DNA from: Gracilimonas sp.
GTDB lineage: Bacteria > Bacteroidota > Rhodothermia > Balneolales > Balneolaceae
Direction of reading: 5' to 3'
DNA length: 64,000 bases
NCBI RefSeq assembly: GCF_040218225.1
Contig: NZ_JAVJQO010000002.1
Coordinates: 186,001-250,000 of the forward strand
Part shown: positions 32,810 to 40,938 of the stretch, piece after piece
Position numbering within the stretch: the stretch's first letter is position 1
Layout of the letters: every line of letters starts with the position of its first letter
Program-made: the position numbers and the translations under genes
Notes under the pieces: model-generated
The model's input: the letters and a program-made list of their open reading frames with translations, nothing else
Database searches by the model: none
What the model was told of the DNA's origin: nothing

Positions 32810-33439
32810 ATGAATCGACCTGTAACTGAAATAGATCATCCGGTTGTAAAGCGGTATCTGAGTATCCTTCGGGATAAAAGAACAGAAACCGCTCCCTTCC
32901 GGCGGGCTATGGGTACAATTGGAACCATTCTCGCTGCTGAAGCTCTCGTTGATCTGCCACTTCAGGAGTATGAAGTTGAAACACCCATTCAAAAAACAAC
33001 CGGTTACAAGCCGGCTGCTGAAGTTTTTGTGATACCTATTCTCCGGGCGGGACTAAGCCTGGTGGATGGTATCATCAGTTTTATGCCCGATGCTAAAGTA
33101 GGCCATATTGGGGTTTATCGTGATGAAGAAAGTCATGAGCCGGTTAACTATTATCATAATTTTCCCGGAGGCTTAACAGGTGCTTACACACTCGTTGTTG
33201 ACCCCATGCTAGCCACCGGCGGTAGCGGATCTCATGCCATCAAGTTTCTTAAAGAGAATGGAGCGGATAATATCCGGTTCGTTTCCCTGATAGCTGCTCC
33301 GGAAGGTATTAAACGCCTGCAAGATGATCACCCCGATGTACCCATCATTACAGCTGCTATTGACGAGAAGCTGAATGAAAATGCATTTATTGTTCCCGGC
33401 CTTGGCGATGCCGGTGACCGGTATTTTGGAACCCTGTAA
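32810..33439 (+). CDS. upp: Uracil phosphoribosyltransferase
   Basis: The salvage enzyme forms UMP from uracil and PRPP. The 209-residue length is standard. Seen: RRAMGTIGTILAAEAL near the start, VIPILRAGLSLVDG, the PRPP-binding loop LVVDPMLATGGSGSHAIKFL, and the uracil-binding end FIVPGLGDAGDRYFGT. It starts two bases after the symporter stop, so the two are translationally coupled. The pairing with an amino-acid symporter has no obvious metabolic logic. Confidence 0.96.
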   Translation: MNRPVTEIDHPVVKRYLSILRDKRTETAPFRRAMGTIGTILAAEALVDLPLQEYEVETPIQKTTGYKPAAEVFVIPILRAGLSLVDGIISFMPDAKVGHIGVYRDEESHEPVNYYHNFPGGLTGAYTLVVDPMLATGGSGSHAIKFLKENGADNIRFVSLIAAPEGIKRLQDDHPDVPIITAAIDEKLNENAFIVPGLGDAGDRYFGTL

Positions 33440-33494
33440 CTTTTTAAGCGAACAGCTTTAAGAATACAACCGACGGCTAAACCGTTATCAGCAT

Positions 33495-34046
33495 ATGATG
33501 CTTAAATACCCTCTGATATTTTCCATTTTGCTGTTTATTGGCTTCGGCTGTGGTGAGCTTACCGAATATGAAAATAAACAGGTACAGGAAGCTTTAAGTG
33601 ACTCTCTGTTTACCACTACCGAAAGCTGGGGTATCAACATGGAGATCATGGAAGATGGTAAACTCACGCTGAAGCTGTCAGGCAGCTATGCATCTTCTAT
33701 TAAAAATGAGAACCAAAACATCACTAAAATCTCCGGACCGGTTTACATTGAAATTTTTGATACAGAAGGCGAACCTGATACATTTGTGTACACCGACAGT
33801 GCTATTCACCTTCCTGATAAAGCTGCTTTTGAGATGTTCGGAAATGTTCGTGTTAACGCCCCGGAAGGCAAAAAACTCCGGTCTGAATATCTGAAATGGG
33901 AACGCGAGAAAGATCGGGTAAGTACTCCTGAGTTTGTGATTTTCATCTCCCCGCCTGATAGTATTGCCGCTCAGGGTTTCTTTGGTAATTCTGATCTCAC
34001 CAATTACACATTGAATGAAGGCGGTGGACGTGCAGTCATTGATTAG
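33495..34046 (+). CDS. LptC-like LPS-export lipoprotein
   Basis: 183 residues. A lipoprotein signal (MLKYPLIFSILLFIGFGCG, lipobox Cys at about 19) precedes a beta-jellyroll-like domain. ITKISGPVYIEIFDTEGEP, then a strand series with SAIHLPDKAAFEMFGNVRVN and RSEYLKWEREKDRVSTPEFV, are typical of LptC, which bridges the inner-membrane LptBFG pump to LptA. Canonical LptC has a membrane helix anchor instead; in Bacteroidota it is usually a lipoprotein, as here. It is followed by the OstA-like gene. The lptB, lptF and lptG genes are not in this window. Confidence 0.85.
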   Translation: MMLKYPLIFSILLFIGFGCGELTEYENKQVQEALSDSLFTTTESWGINMEIMEDGKLTLKLSGSYASSIKNENQNITKISGPVYIEIFDTEGEPDTFVYTDSAIHLPDKAAFEMFGNVRVNAPEGKKLRSEYLKWEREKDRVSTPEFVIFISPPDSIAAQGFFGNSDLTNYTLNEGGGRAVID

Positions 34047-34082
34047 TTATAAACTAATTCATCGTAATTGTATATTCGGTTT

Positions 34083-35513
34083 ATGAATAGATTTCTTAGC
34101 TCATTTAAATCTGCCGGATTTGCATTACTGCTGATTGTGCTTTTCATCAAGCCATTTTCAGGGACAGCCCAAAGCGTTGTTAATATCGAGTCATTTAGCC
34201 GTGCCGTGGGAGCAACTTTAGATGGAGAGCAGGTTCAGAAACTATATAATGCGCGTCTTACTACCGGAAACATCGAAATGGTTTGTGATAGTGCGTGGCG
34301 TTTTATCAACCGAAGTGAAATAAGAGCTTTTGGGAATATTCAGATTGAAACCCCTGATGAAACGATCTGGAGTGACACCCTTTATTATTACACGAACAGA
34401 GATCTGAGCCTGCTCAGAGGCCGGGTCATAATTCAACAGGACAGCACTACTCTTTTTGGGAAACGGGTAGACTATAACTTCTTCACTAAAGTGGCCTACT
34501 TCGACAGCGGAATTAGGCTGGAAGATCAGGATGGCACACTCATAGCAGAAAGAGGAACTTATTTCCAAAATCAGGACAGTGCTATTTTCCGAGGAAATGT
34601 ACAGCTTTCCGACTCTGCCCAATATGCTGAAGGCGACAGTTTATTCATCAACCGAACCTCCAAATACCTGCAGCTTTACGATAATGTTTTTGTAGTTGAT
34701 AGTACCAACAATGGCACTCTAACCGGGGATTATCTGGAGGCTGATTCTACCGGGCGTCGTTTCGTGAATGGGAACGGTTATTTGCGAAGGGTAAGTGCCG
34801 ATACCACCGATACAACACACATCAATGCCAATCAGCTTTTGCTTCTGGATCAGGATTCAACTTCCCTTATTCGGGGCTACAAAAATGTCAGGGTGTGGTC
34901 GCCTAAATTTTCTTCTGTTTCAGATACTCTCTTTTATGATTCATCTACAGAAATCTTTGAACTGATTTCCAACCCCATTGCGTGGCATGATAATATTCAG
35001 CTTACCGGCCCTTATATCGCCGTTCAGATGGACAGCAGTGAAGTCCGGGAGCTTAAATCTTTCCATAAAACTATAGCTGTTCAGGAAGACAGTGCCACCG
35101 GCCGACTTCATCAGATTAAGGGCGATACGCTGATTGCTGATTTTACCGATGGGAGTATCTCACGCATCAAAATCTATCCGAAAAGCCAGGTTCTATATCA
35201 CACTCAAAATGAAGACGGCGATCCAGATGGAGCTGTTGAATACTCATCCCCGCAAACCATTATGTATTTTAGCAATGGAGATTTGAAACGGGTGGTTGCC
35301 GGTAAGAACGATGGGTATTTCTTTGAAGAGTTTCCAGGACTGGCTGATCGCCGACTCGATGGTTTTGCCTGGAATCCTGAGCGTCGTCCTACACGGCCCA
35401 AAACCGAAGTTGCCCCCCGCTTCCCTCCTGTTCCTCAAGAACGGCCTTTTGCACTCCCTCGAAGGTTTGTTGAATACATAAACTTGAATTCGCAAGATCC
35501 AGTCGGCGAATAG
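34083..35513 (+). CDS. OstA/LptA-like LPS transport protein
   Basis: 476 residues from the ATG at 34083; a TTG 15 bases earlier is possible but gives a poorer signal peptide. Signal peptide about 1-30 (SFKSAGFALLLIVLFIKPFS). The rest is a long OstA/LptA beta-jellyroll built of stacked strands with repeated phrases such as AYFDSGIRLEDQDGTLIAER, FRGNVQLSDSAQYAEGD and FVVDSTNNGTLTGDYLEADS. In the LPS-transport bridge these proteins shield lipid A while it crosses the periplasm. It is longer than LptA (about 180) and lacks the LptD barrel. The C-terminus is Pro/Arg-rich (PERRPTRPKTEVAPRFPP). It is 22-36 bases after the LptC-like gene. Confidence 0.82.
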   Translation: MNRFLSSFKSAGFALLLIVLFIKPFSGTAQSVVNIESFSRAVGATLDGEQVQKLYNARLTTGNIEMVCDSAWRFINRSEIRAFGNIQIETPDETIWSDTLYYYTNRDLSLLRGRVIIQQDSTTLFGKRVDYNFFTKVAYFDSGIRLEDQDGTLIAERGTYFQNQDSAIFRGNVQLSDSAQYAEGDSLFINRTSKYLQLYDNVFVVDSTNNGTLTGDYLEADSTGRRFVNGNGYLRRVSADTTDTTHINANQLLLLDQDSTSLIRGYKNVRVWSPKFSSVSDTLFYDSSTEIFELISNPIAWHDNIQLTGPYIAVQMDSSEVRELKSFHKTIAVQEDSATGRLHQIKGDTLIADFTDGSISRIKIYPKSQVLYHTQNEDGDPDGAVEYSSPQTIMYFSNGDLKRVVAGKNDGYFFEEFPGLADRRLDGFAWNPERRPTRPKTEVAPRFPPVPQERPFALPRRFVEYINLNSQDPVGE

Positions 35514-35589
35514 ATTACCTGATGTTCAATCATTTCCCTATTTAAAAGGAATCAATTACATTACTGACAGTCTTTACCCGAAACTAAAA

Positions 35590-36102
35590 ATGGGGGTACC
35601 CATGGATTGGTCAATCTTGGTAAGCATTTTTCTTTTTTATGCTATTCTTGTTGGTTTAAATATTCCAGCATCATTCCTTGGAATTGAATTTGAACGGGAT
35701 TCAAAACCAAAACTCTGGTATCAGCCACCCGGATTTGTGATACCTATCATTTGGTTTGTACTCTTTGCAATGTTGGCATTATCCCGTCATCACCTGCTTC
35801 AAATTGGGCACGACGAACTGCAATGGCCACTTTTTATACTTGCCTTTATCTGTGCAGCCTACGCCTACTATACCATCGGGCTGTCAAAAGTAACAGGCAT
35901 TTCGGTTTCCTGGCTTGGCCTTGCCGGAAATATGATCGTCATACTGTTTGCCGGCTATACAACTTATGTAATCTATCCCGAATCCATCTTTTCAGCTCTG
36001 CTTGTAGTGCCAACTATTCTATGGACAGCACTCGCAAGCCTGATTATTGTCGGTGAAATGAAGCTGAAGAAAGATACTCCACCTACAGCTGGACATCATT
36101 AA
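35590..36102 (+). CDS. TspO/MBR-like membrane protein
   Basis: 170 residues with five predicted membrane helices. The segment KLWYQPPGFVIPIIWFVLF (about 41-59) resembles the TspO signature WxPPGxxFxxxW in the first loop and second helix, and LWTALASLIIVGEM fits the last helix. TspO proteins bind tetrapyrroles and other hydrophobic ligands. The match is moderate; conserved Trp and Asn residues of the last helices are not all clear. It is followed by a strong bidirectional terminator. Confidence 0.6.
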   Translation: MGVPMDWSILVSIFLFYAILVGLNIPASFLGIEFERDSKPKLWYQPPGFVIPIIWFVLFAMLALSRHHLLQIGHDELQWPLFILAFICAAYAYYTIGLSKVTGISVSWLGLAGNMIVILFAGYTTYVIYPESIFSALLVVPTILWTALASLIIVGEMKLKKDTPPTAGHH

Positions 36103-36143
36103 AAAAGCCAGATCCCTGCTTTTACAAAGATCTGGCTTTCTAC
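36101..36143. terminator. Bidirectional Rho-independent terminator
   Basis: AAAGCCAGATC (36104-36114) pairs perfectly with GATCTGGCTTT (36129-36139). There is an A-run on the left and a T-run on the right, so it serves both the TspO-like gene and the convergent EF-G paralogue gene. Confidence 0.85.
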
Positions 36144-36168
36144 TTTCGATGTTCCTTGTTCAGTGTTC

Positions 36169-38295
36169 CTACGCTTCCTGAAGTTCCAGGTTCTGATCAA
36201 CCACGCGTTTTTGGACATCATGCGGAACTTGTGCATAATGTGAGAACGCACGCGTGTAAGTTGCACTGCCCTGAGTCATAGACTTCAGTCGGGTTGAATA
36301 ATGGTCCAGTTCTTCCAGTGGCACATGGGCTTTGATTTTCTGAATAGAACCTTCGCCATCCATGCCTTGGATTTGCCCGCGCCGGGTACTCAGATCGCTC
36401 ATCACATCTCCCATAAAGTCAGAAGGAACGGTAACTTCGATTTCATAAACAGGCTCCATTAGCTGAGGATTGGCTTGCATAAAACCATCCCGGAATGCCA
36501 TTCGTGCTGCTGTTTTGAAAGCCGCTTCGTTGGAATCCACCGAGTGCATCGAACCATCAAAAACAGAAACCCGGATATCACGGGCACGGCAACCGCTCAT
36601 CGGGCCGTTCTCCATTTTCTCCATTACTCCTTTAAGAATTGCAGGCATAAAGCGGTTGTCAATCACACCACCCACAATACAATTCTGGAACACCAGTTTA
36701 CCACCCCAGTCCAGTTCATGCACCTGCACATCCCGAACCTTCAGGTCATCCGGTGGCGACATACCTTCTGTATAAGGCTCTATCAAAAGATGAACTTCGG
36801 CAAACTGACCAGCTCCGCCTGATTGTTTTTTGTGTTTGTAATGAGATCGTACTCCTTTGGTAATCGTTTCCCGGTAAGGAATTTTAGGAGTGATGAACTC
36901 GACATCCAGCTTGAACCTGTTTTTCAGCTGATCCTCTATCACTGCCAAATGCTCTTCCCCCTGACCATGAATGATAACCTGCCGCAATTCCTGACTATGT
37001 TCAATAACCACCGAAGGATCTTCCCGATGTATCTGATGCAAGGCATGTCCAAGCTTATCTTCCTCACCTTCTTTCCTGAGTTTAACAGCCGTGCGGATAG
37101 TCGTTGGAGGGAATTCAATGCCCTGAAGTTTGATATCGTGTCCTTTTTCATGAAGCGTGTCGTTAACCTCCCCATCTTTCAGCTTCACTACGGCACCGAT
37201 ATCTCCGGTTTGAATTTCATTGATCTCGATGCGCTTATGGCCTTCTGTTAGAAACAAACTCCCCAAGCGAACCGAAGAATTATTCGAGCTATTGATCAAA
37301 TCCATTCCCGGCCGGATGGAACCGCCATAGGTCTTAAAATAGATCAAATCCCCTACATGAGATTCAGAATGGGTTTTAAATAAAAACATCACGGGTTTGC
37401 CGTCCGGATCAAGTTCAAACACTTCTCCGTCTTCGGTTTTAGGCGGATTTCCTTCCAGAGGATTCGGAGCCACATCATCCAGAAATCCCATTACCCGTCC
37501 GGTTCCCATATTTTTGGCTGCACAACTCACGAACAACGGATAAATCTGACCGTTTACCAACGAAATATGCAATCCTTTCTGCATTTGTTCTTCGTCCAGC
37601 TCCCCCTGTTCAAAATAGATGTCCATCAGGGTTTCATCATTCTCAGCGATGGTTTCCACTAATTCCTGGTGTAACTGCTGGGCCCGTGCCTGTTGTGATT
37701 CGGGAATAGGAAGTTTATCAGGCTTTCCTCCCTTCTCCAGGAATTCATACATCGTCATGCGAAGCACATCAATAATGGCATGAAAGTCGGGTCCTTCGCT
37801 GAATGGATACTGAACCACAGTTACCTGACGTCCAAAATGTTCTTTGGCTTCATCAACGGTTTTCCAGAAATCAGACTGATCCGTATCCGGTTTATTCACT
37901 ACAAACATAGACGGCACACTATACTTTTGCACATATTTCCAGAGTGAATCGGTAGCTGTTTCCACGCCTTGTTCAGAGTTCAATACAAAAATAGCGGTAT
38001 CAGCAATTCGGACAGCGCCTGCTACTTCCCCAATGTAGTCGGATGTTCCCGGCGTATCGATGAGATTAATTTTATGCCCCCGCCAATCCAGGTTCATGAA
38101 AGATGAAAAAATTGATTTTTGCTTTTCCTTCTCCAGGTTGTGGTAATCGGAAACGGTATTTTTTTCTTCGACCGATCCTCGTCGGTTAATGGCTCCGGCT
38201 TCGAAAAGCATCGTTTCGGCCAACGTTGTTTTTCCGGAGCCTGAATGCCCCAGCAGAACAACATTACGGATACGGGTAGGATTATATACTTTCAT
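36169..38295 (-). CDS. Elongation factor G paralogue
   Basis: 708 residues with the EF-G domain order. GTPase motifs: P-loop LLGHSGSGKTTLAE, NLIDTPGTSDYIGEV (G3) and FVVNKPDTDQSDF (G4, NKPD). Domains II-V follow, with YKHKKQSGGAGQFAEVHL in domain IV. The switch I region reads EKEKQKSIFSS where canonical EF-G has QEQERGITI, so the RGIT motif that couples GTP state to the ribosome is altered. This is therefore a FusA2-type paralogue and probably not the main translocase; such copies may act in ribosome recycling or hibernation. The start is supported by AAGGAG 6 bases before ATG. The gene appears monocistronic. Confidence 0.85.
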   Translation of the reverse strand: MKVYNPTRIRNVVLLGHSGSGKTTLAETMLFEAGAINRRGSVEEKNTVSDYHNLEKEKQKSIFSSFMNLDWRGHKINLIDTPGTSDYIGEVAGAVRIADTAIFVLNSEQGVETATDSLWKYVQKYSVPSMFVVNKPDTDQSDFWKTVDEAKEHFGRQVTVVQYPFSEGPDFHAIIDVLRMTMYEFLEKGGKPDKLPIPESQQARAQQLHQELVETIAENDETLMDIYFEQGELDEEQMQKGLHISLVNGQIYPLFVSCAAKNMGTGRVMGFLDDVAPNPLEGNPPKTEDGEVFELDPDGKPVMFLFKTHSESHVGDLIYFKTYGGSIRPGMDLINSSNNSSVRLGSLFLTEGHKRIEINEIQTGDIGAVVKLKDGEVNDTLHEKGHDIKLQGIEFPPTTIRTAVKLRKEGEEDKLGHALHQIHREDPSVVIEHSQELRQVIIHGQGEEHLAVIEDQLKNRFKLDVEFITPKIPYRETITKGVRSHYKHKKQSGGAGQFAEVHLLIEPYTEGMSPPDDLKVRDVQVHELDWGGKLVFQNCIVGGVIDNRFMPAILKGVMEKMENGPMSGCRARDIRVSVFDGSMHSVDSNEAAFKTAARMAFRDGFMQANPQLMEPVYEIEVTVPSDFMGDVMSDLSTRRGQIQGMDGEGSIQKIKAHVPLEELDHYSTRLKSMTQGSATYTRAFSHYAQVPHDVQKRVVDQNLELQEA

Positions 38296-38333
38296 GGTGT
38301 CTCCTTTTTTTCTCTTTTATCAACTGCCACAAA

Positions 38334-38398
38334 ATCTCTAAAACACGAAATAATTAATTACTTTTAGTGCTTCGGTGCTTTAATGGCGAAATTTCTGC
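38334..38398. repeat. Degenerate CCACnAA-type inverted repeat
   Basis: The left half, CCACAAAATCTCTAAAACAC, and the reverse complement of the right half (CCATTAAAGCACCGAAGCAC) match at most of the readable positions (about 16 of 25 overall). Similar CCACnAAGnCACnAAG repeats are scattered in many genomes. It lies between the divergent EF-G paralogue and asparaginase genes. Function unknown. Confidence 0.4.
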
Positions 38399-38406
38399 TA
38401 TGTTTG
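38399..38406 (+). promoter_or_regulatory. Possible -7 box TATGTTTG upstream of ansA
   Basis: TATGTTTG fits the TAnnTTTG consensus and lies about 126 bases before the asparaginase start. No clean -33 TTTG is visible, so this is a weak prediction. Confidence 0.25.
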
Positions 38407-38531
38407 TTGATAGCAGATTAACTTGTCAAAAAGCGCGACCAACTTTTGCGCCAAAAATTCAATGAACAGTACCCATTCTTTTTGAACAGAATGTGAAGAT
38501 CAAAAATAAACGGAGTCACGAATAAATCAAC

Positions 38532-39527
38532 ATGAAAAAGATTTTATTAATACAGACCGGGGGAACCATTGCCATGAACGCAAAAGGTGCGGGTGTTGAA
38601 CTGGATCCGGAGAGATGGTCGAAAGTACTGTATGAAGAAATTCCTGAGCTAAATGAAATTGCTGAGATCGTCACTTATCCTCTTTTCTTTGAAGACAGTT
38701 CTGATCTTAACGCCTGGCACTGGATAAAGCTGACCGGCTGTATTGAAGAGAAGTATGCCGAATTTGATGGTTTTGTGATTCTCCATGGAACCGACACCAT
38801 GGCCTATTCTGCATCCGCTCTTAGTTTTGGACTGAAAAATCTGGACAAACCCGTAATATTCACGGGCTCCCAATTGCCAATGAGCACCATCCGCAGTGAT
38901 GCTCGACGGAATCTCGTAAACGCGATCGAATTGGCTACGATGGATTTTAAGGAAGTCGGGATTTGTTTCAACGATGCGCTTTATCGGGGAAACCGGGCTA
39001 CCAAACTCAGCATTGGTGATTTTGATGCCTTTGGCTCCCCCAACTTCTCCCCTCTCGCTGATATCGGCATTCAGATTGAAGCCTTGGTTCAGGATCAATT
39101 CGGAAACGGTGATTTTGAGAACGCGGCTAAATATTCTGATGAGGTTTTTGTGCTTACGGCTCACCCCAATCTCAACCCTGAGCTGCTGATGGACCTGAAG
39201 CTGGAGAAAGTCAGAGCAGTTATTCTCAGAGCGTTCGGGAGCGGTAATTTTTGCGTGAAGGGTGAAAAGAGTCTCCTGCCTTTCCTTGATAAATGTCGTA
39301 AACAGGATGTGATTGTAGCTATTGTTTCCCAGGCCGATTATGACTCGGTTGATCTCACCCAATATTCAGCAGGAAGAGCCGCCTTAAAACATGGAGCCGT
39401 CAGCGGAAATGACCTTACCCTGGAAGCTGCTGTAACCAAACTCATGTTTTTATTAGCACATTACGATTCCAAAAGCGATATTGAGGAGCGTTTCCAGCAA
39501 TCGCTGGTCGGGGAACTTACACTTTAA
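38532..39527 (+). CDS. ansA: Type I L-asparaginase
   Basis: 331 residues, cytoplasmic, no signal peptide. First catalytic threonine in KKILLIQTGGTIAM (T12); second in the DGFVILHGTDTMAYSASAL block; then KPVIFTGSQLPMSTIRSDAR, which is the type I version of the third motif. The enzyme hydrolyses asparagine to aspartate and ammonia. Length matches the type I family (about 335). It is divergent from the EF-G paralogue gene with a 236-base spacer that contains a degenerate inverted repeat. Confidence 0.93.
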   Translation: MKKILLIQTGGTIAMNAKGAGVELDPERWSKVLYEEIPELNEIAEIVTYPLFFEDSSDLNAWHWIKLTGCIEEKYAEFDGFVILHGTDTMAYSASALSFGLKNLDKPVIFTGSQLPMSTIRSDARRNLVNAIELATMDFKEVGICFNDALYRGNRATKLSIGDFDAFGSPNFSPLADIGIQIEALVQDQFGNGDFENAAKYSDEVFVLTAHPNLNPELLMDLKLEKVRAVILRAFGSGNFCVKGEKSLLPFLDKCRKQDVIVAIVSQADYDSVDLTQYSAGRAALKHGAVSGNDLTLEAAVTKLMFLLAHYDSKSDIEERFQQSLVGELTL

Positions 39528-39536
39528 CAATTGAGA

Positions 39537-39627
39537 ATAGAACACGGATGATGCTGATTTGGCAGATCGTTACGGATTTGTGTTATTATCCTTCAGTGAT
39601 TATCTGTGTTATCCGCGTTTCTTGCCA
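39537..39627. repeat. Degenerate inverted repeat with ACGGAT/ATCCGCG ends
   Basis: GAACACGGATGATGCTGAT near 39537 is imperfectly complementary to ATCTGTGTTATCCGCGTTTC near 39604-39625. The spacer between asparaginase and the exonuclease gene consists almost wholly of this element. Repeats with CGCGGATnACACnGAT are, from memory, a widespread kind of intergenic filler. Confidence 0.4.
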
Positions 39628-39647
39628 ATATCACTAAATCTAATATT

Positions 39648-40367
39648 ATGTTTTTCATTTTTGATGTAGAGACTATTCCGGATTTTGATTTCATTCGCCG
39701 GGTACTTAATGACCCGGATTCTGACCAGGAGCTCTTGCTGGAAAAAGCCAGCGAAGAACTCGCCCGCAATGCTTCCGGGTTCCTTCCTCCCATGTATCAC
39801 CGAATGGTTTCCTGGGTTGGGCTTTGGATTGAAAACACCGGTGGGCCAAAACAGAAACTTGCCTGGAGCGGTGAGGACGAAAAAGAAGGCCTTAAACAGA
39901 TTTTTGATGCCATAGGCACCTACAAGGATTTTGGACTTATTCATCATAACGGTAAAGGCTTTGATATTCCGGTTCTCACCTATCGTGCTATGAAACATGG
40001 GCTCCAAATGCCGGTTCGTATGCATGATTATGACATCCGCTATCGCTACAGTCGCCACAATATTGACCTTGTTGATGAATTCAGTAACTACGGTGCAAGT
40101 TCCTGGCCCAAGCTTAAACATCTGGGACAGCTGATTGGCATTCCCTTCAAACAAACCGGAGAAGGTAACGAAGTGCTGGCCATGTTTCAGCGGGGGCAAC
40201 TCGACTTAATTGAACATTACTGCTACGAAGATGTGATGGCAACCTATATCGTTTGGCTCTATCACCAATTCACGGCTGGGCATATTCCCGAAGATCAGTT
40301 TAACAATTTAAAAGATAGGGCGATGAGTAAGCTGGAAGAGATTCAGAGTGGTTCTCCTAAACAATAA
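39648..40367 (+). CDS. PolB-type 3'-5' exonuclease
   Basis: 239 residues from the ATG at 39648; a GTG 42 bases earlier lies within the degenerate repeat and is not favoured. DEDD exonuclease features: FIFDVETIPDFDFI (Asp and Glu of Exo I), LIHHNGKGFDIPVLTYRA (Exo II Asp) and HYCYEDVMATYIVWLYHQ (Exo III-like Asp). It matches the family of stand-alone exonucleases related to the proofreading domain of B-family polymerases. Probable role: DNA repair or RNA/DNA end trimming. No polymerase is attached. Confidence 0.85.
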   Translation: MFFIFDVETIPDFDFIRRVLNDPDSDQELLLEKASEELARNASGFLPPMYHRMVSWVGLWIENTGGPKQKLAWSGEDEKEGLKQIFDAIGTYKDFGLIHHNGKGFDIPVLTYRAMKHGLQMPVRMHDYDIRYRYSRHNIDLVDEFSNYGASSWPKLKHLGQLIGIPFKQTGEGNEVLAMFQRGQLDLIEHYCYEDVMATYIVWLYHQFTAGHIPEDQFNNLKDRAMSKLEEIQSGSPKQ

Positions 40368-40394
40368 TTTTAACTGACATAAATACTCAACATT

Positions 40395-40895
40395 ATGAAA
40401 TATACATTATTAGTAATTTTACTTGCTTTCACTACCGCTTGTGGCAGTAAAAAACAAGAAGAAAACAATGTTCAAGCATCTGAACCGGAAGCAATGGCAG
40501 TTGAAGCAGCACCCTCAGAAAATCAATATTACGATTATTCAAAAATCGATGAGACTTTAGCCATAGATGTAAATAGCATCTCCTGTAAATATTTAATGAA
40601 TAGTATTGTTTCATGTGACTTTAATGTCACCAACCCAAATCAAAGAAATCTCTATGATTTGTTTGTAACATTTTATCCCATTAATGAAAATGGAGAAACC
40701 GGCGAATTAGGGATTTCACAAATGGATGCAGGAGATTATGCTGAGCTCAAAGCAGGCGAAACTGGCTCTTTTTCTGCAGTTTTGACCTCCTTCCCGCGAA
40801 GTACTGAATATTTGCGATTTACCATTGAAACCAATGAAAAACCATACGATTCAAACATTCAGGATTTTGATACGGATCAAATTCAAGGACTTTAG
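40395..40895 (+). CDS. Hypothetical lipoprotein
   Basis: 166 residues with a lipoprotein signal, MKYTLLVILLAFTTACGSKK (lipobox TTAC, Cys 16), a low-complexity acidic linker (about 20-45), and a small beta domain (about 55-165) containing ISCKYLMNSIVSCDFNVTNP with two cysteines that could form a disulfide. The pattern of alternating strands resembles an FxLYD/LEA-type domain that binds nothing obvious. No family is recognised with confidence. It is 27 bases after the exonuclease gene and may be co-transcribed. Confidence 0.65.
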   Translation: MKYTLLVILLAFTTACGSKKQEENNVQASEPEAMAVEAAPSENQYYDYSKIDETLAIDVNSISCKYLMNSIVSCDFNVTNPNQRNLYDLFVTFYPINENGETGELGISQMDAGDYAELKAGETGSFSAVLTSFPRSTEYLRFTIETNEKPYDSNIQDFDTDQIQGL

Positions 40896-40907
40896 ACTCT
40901 TTACAAC

Positions 40908-40938
40908 GGTATGCGGTGGAACTAAAAACCGCTATACC
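40908..40938. terminator. Possible bidirectional hairpin terminator
   Basis: GGTATGCGGT (40908-40917) pairs with ACCGCTATACC (40928-40938) with one bulged base; an A-run lies in the loop. It lies between convergent genes and overlaps the last codons of the oxidoreductase gene. The T-tract is weak on both sides. Confidence 0.5.

Noticed and set aside
38649-39362. A 237-codon frame antisense to the asparaginase gene
   Set aside because: The opposite strand encodes a full asparaginase with its catalytic motifs; the antisense product has no recognisable pattern or ribosome site.
39609-40199. A 196-codon frame antisense to the exonuclease
   Set aside because: It is opposite the DEDD exonuclease core and has no supporting features.
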